Shown here piece after piece: positions 6,280-7,010 of a stretch of 7,010 nt of DNA. The first letter of the stretch is position 1; the number at the start of each line of letters is the position of its first letter. The notes beneath the pieces are model-generated. The model was not told where the DNA came from. It worked only from the letters and a program-made list of their open reading frames with translations, and did not search any database. The position numbers and the translations under genes are program-made. Origin of the DNA: Thermotogae bacterium (GTDB taxonomy: Bacteria > Thermotogota > Thermotogae > UBA12178); contig QNAP01000094.1 of the NCBI GenBank assembly GCA_003641795.1, forward strand, positions 1 through 7,010. Reading direction: 5' to 3'.

Positions 6280-6289
6280 CGAAATTTTA

Positions 6290-7010
6290 TCATCTGTTTT
6301 GACTTCCGTAGTCCTTTAGCCCATTCCACAAACGCTTAAGCCGTTCCTTAATTTGCTTTTCCTTTCCAAAATTGGTGGGGTGGTAAAAGATCCTCCCTTT
6401 GAGTACATCTGGGAGATAGCTTTCCTTCACGAATCCACCGTAATCATGTGGGTAGAGATAACCCTCTCCGTATCCCCATTTCTTCATCATCTTCGTAACA
6501 GGGTTCCGCAATTTCAAGGGCACCTGAGCTTCGGGATGTTCTTTAGCCACTTTTCGTGCATTGGAGACGCCGCGGTATACGGCGTTGCTTTTGGGTGTTA
6601 CGCTTAAATATACCGCCGCTTCGGCGAGGTTCAGGATACATTCAGGAAGTCCCACGTGTTCTACTGCCTGTGCTGCCGCCACCGCGATCAGAAGAGCCAT
6701 GGGATCCGCCAATCCCACATCCTCACTGGCAAGGATCACCATCCGTCTGGCGATGAAGCGTGGATCCTCTCCAGCATCTATCATCCGAACGAGATAGTAA
6801 AGGGCTGCATCAGGATCACTTCCCCTCATGCTTTTTATGAAAGCTGAAATAAGATCGTAGTGTTCCTCACTTTTCTTCTTGGCAGTGAGTCGGCGTCCTT
6901 CTTCAAACAGTTGTGATAGGAGCTCAGTCGTGGCCTCTTCTCTTCCTTCGGCACGTGCGAACTCCAACACCATTTCGAGAGTGGTCAGAGCGAAACGCGC
7001 ATCACCACCA
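6290..7010 (-). CDS. rarA: Replication-associated recombination protein A (RarA/MgsA), 5' part outside window
   Basis: RarA is a AAA+ ATPase related to clamp-loader subunits and eukaryotic WRNIP1/Mgs1. It acts at stalled replication forks and single-strand/duplex junctions. About 239 C-terminal residues are visible, and the frame is open to the window edge: upstream of the ATG at 6973 it continues with GGDARFALTTLE, the conserved end of the AAA+ lid (usual form DGDARxxLxxLE). The Walker motifs are therefore outside the window. Next comes the clamp-loader-like helical region with HYDLISAFIKSMRGSDPDAALYYL (about visible residues 50-75; two blocks of a longer conserved segment), then MIDAGEDPRFIARRM and ASEDVGLADP, which are classic RarA signatures. 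The tetramerisation domain follows with AVYRGV, VPLKLRNPVTKMMKKWGYGEGYLYPHD, and finally FYHPTNFGKEKQIKERLKRLW. The C-terminal end is intact. It is followed after 10-25 bases by the small unknown gene, so it likely leads or belongs to the operon that ends with guaA. Confidence 0.95.
   Translation of the reverse strand, partial: GGDARFALTTLEMVLEFARAEGREEATTELLSQLFEEGRRLTAKKKSEEHYDLISAFIKSMRGSDPDAALYYLVRMIDAGEDPRFIARRMVILASEDVGLADPMALLIAVAAAQAVEHVGLPECILNLAEAAVYLSVTPKSNAVYRGVSNARKVAKEHPEAQVPLKLRNPVTKMMKKWGYGEGYLYPHDYGGFVKESYLPDVLKGRIFYHPTNFGKEKQIKERLKRLWNGLKDYGSQNR

Noticed and set aside
6284..6289. TAAAAT on the minus strand as a -10 box for the small gene
   Set aside because: It is one mismatch from TATAAT, but no acceptable -35 hexamer lies about 17 bases upstream, and it overlaps the end of rarA. 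An internal promoter is possible but not supported.
6058..6339. 93-codon open frame on the plus strand covering the rarA/small-gene junction
   Set aside because: It is antisense to two better-supported genes, with no ribosome binding site of note and no recognisable motif.
1..7010. Defence system, CRISPR array, prophage or mobile element
   Set aside because: All genes but one are recognised core functions, no direct repeats or transposase/integrase motifs are seen, and composition is uniform. The window reads as ordinary chromosome.

Overview
The window is almost entirely coding. It looks like chromosomal DNA of a thermophilic bacterium of the Thermotogota, most likely Thermotoga or Pseudothermotoga. 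That placement is an inference from three things: the charge-rich, Lys/Glu/Arg-heavy proteins; a DisA whose active-site positions match Thermotoga maritima DisA with a constant offset of 6; and the pairing of DisA with an HD-GYP protein. No rRNA, tRNA, CRISPR array, insertion sequence or phage gene is visible. The longest stretch without a gene is about ten bases.

Left part, plus strand (1-1435): the end of ecfA1 (cut by the window edge) and a complete ecfA2. These are the two ATPases of an energy-coupling factor (ECF) vitamin/metal transporter. The genes overlap by 17 bp. No transmembrane ecfT follows ecfA2. Instead, the last 33 bp of ecfA2 overlap the 3' end of guaA on the other strand.

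Right part, minus strand (7010 down to 1403): five tightly packed genes that look like one operon. In transcription order they are rarA (5' part outside the window), an unrecognised gene for a 150-155 aa protein, a membrane HD-GYP cyclic-di-GMP phosphodiesterase with an extracytoplasmic sensor region, disA (cyclic-di-AMP synthase/DNA integrity scanner) and guaA (GMP synthase). HD-GYP/disA and disA/guaA each share a 4-base stop/start overlap (ATGA and GTGA), and the other gaps are 7-25 bases.

Functionally, the operon puts a replication-fork repair ATPase next to a branched-DNA-sensing c-di-AMP synthase, a c-di-GMP-degrading enzyme and the enzyme that makes GMP, the precursor of GTP and so of c-di-GMP. 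No single pathway is proven. The most interesting signal is the translational coupling of a c-di-GMP hydrolase to a c-di-AMP synthase, together with an uncharacterised Trp-rich protein just upstream. All gene identities except the small protein are secure from motifs. Several start codons are ambiguous, and Shine-Dalgarno placement favours a start a few codons downstream of the longest frame for guaA, the HD-GYP gene and the small gene.
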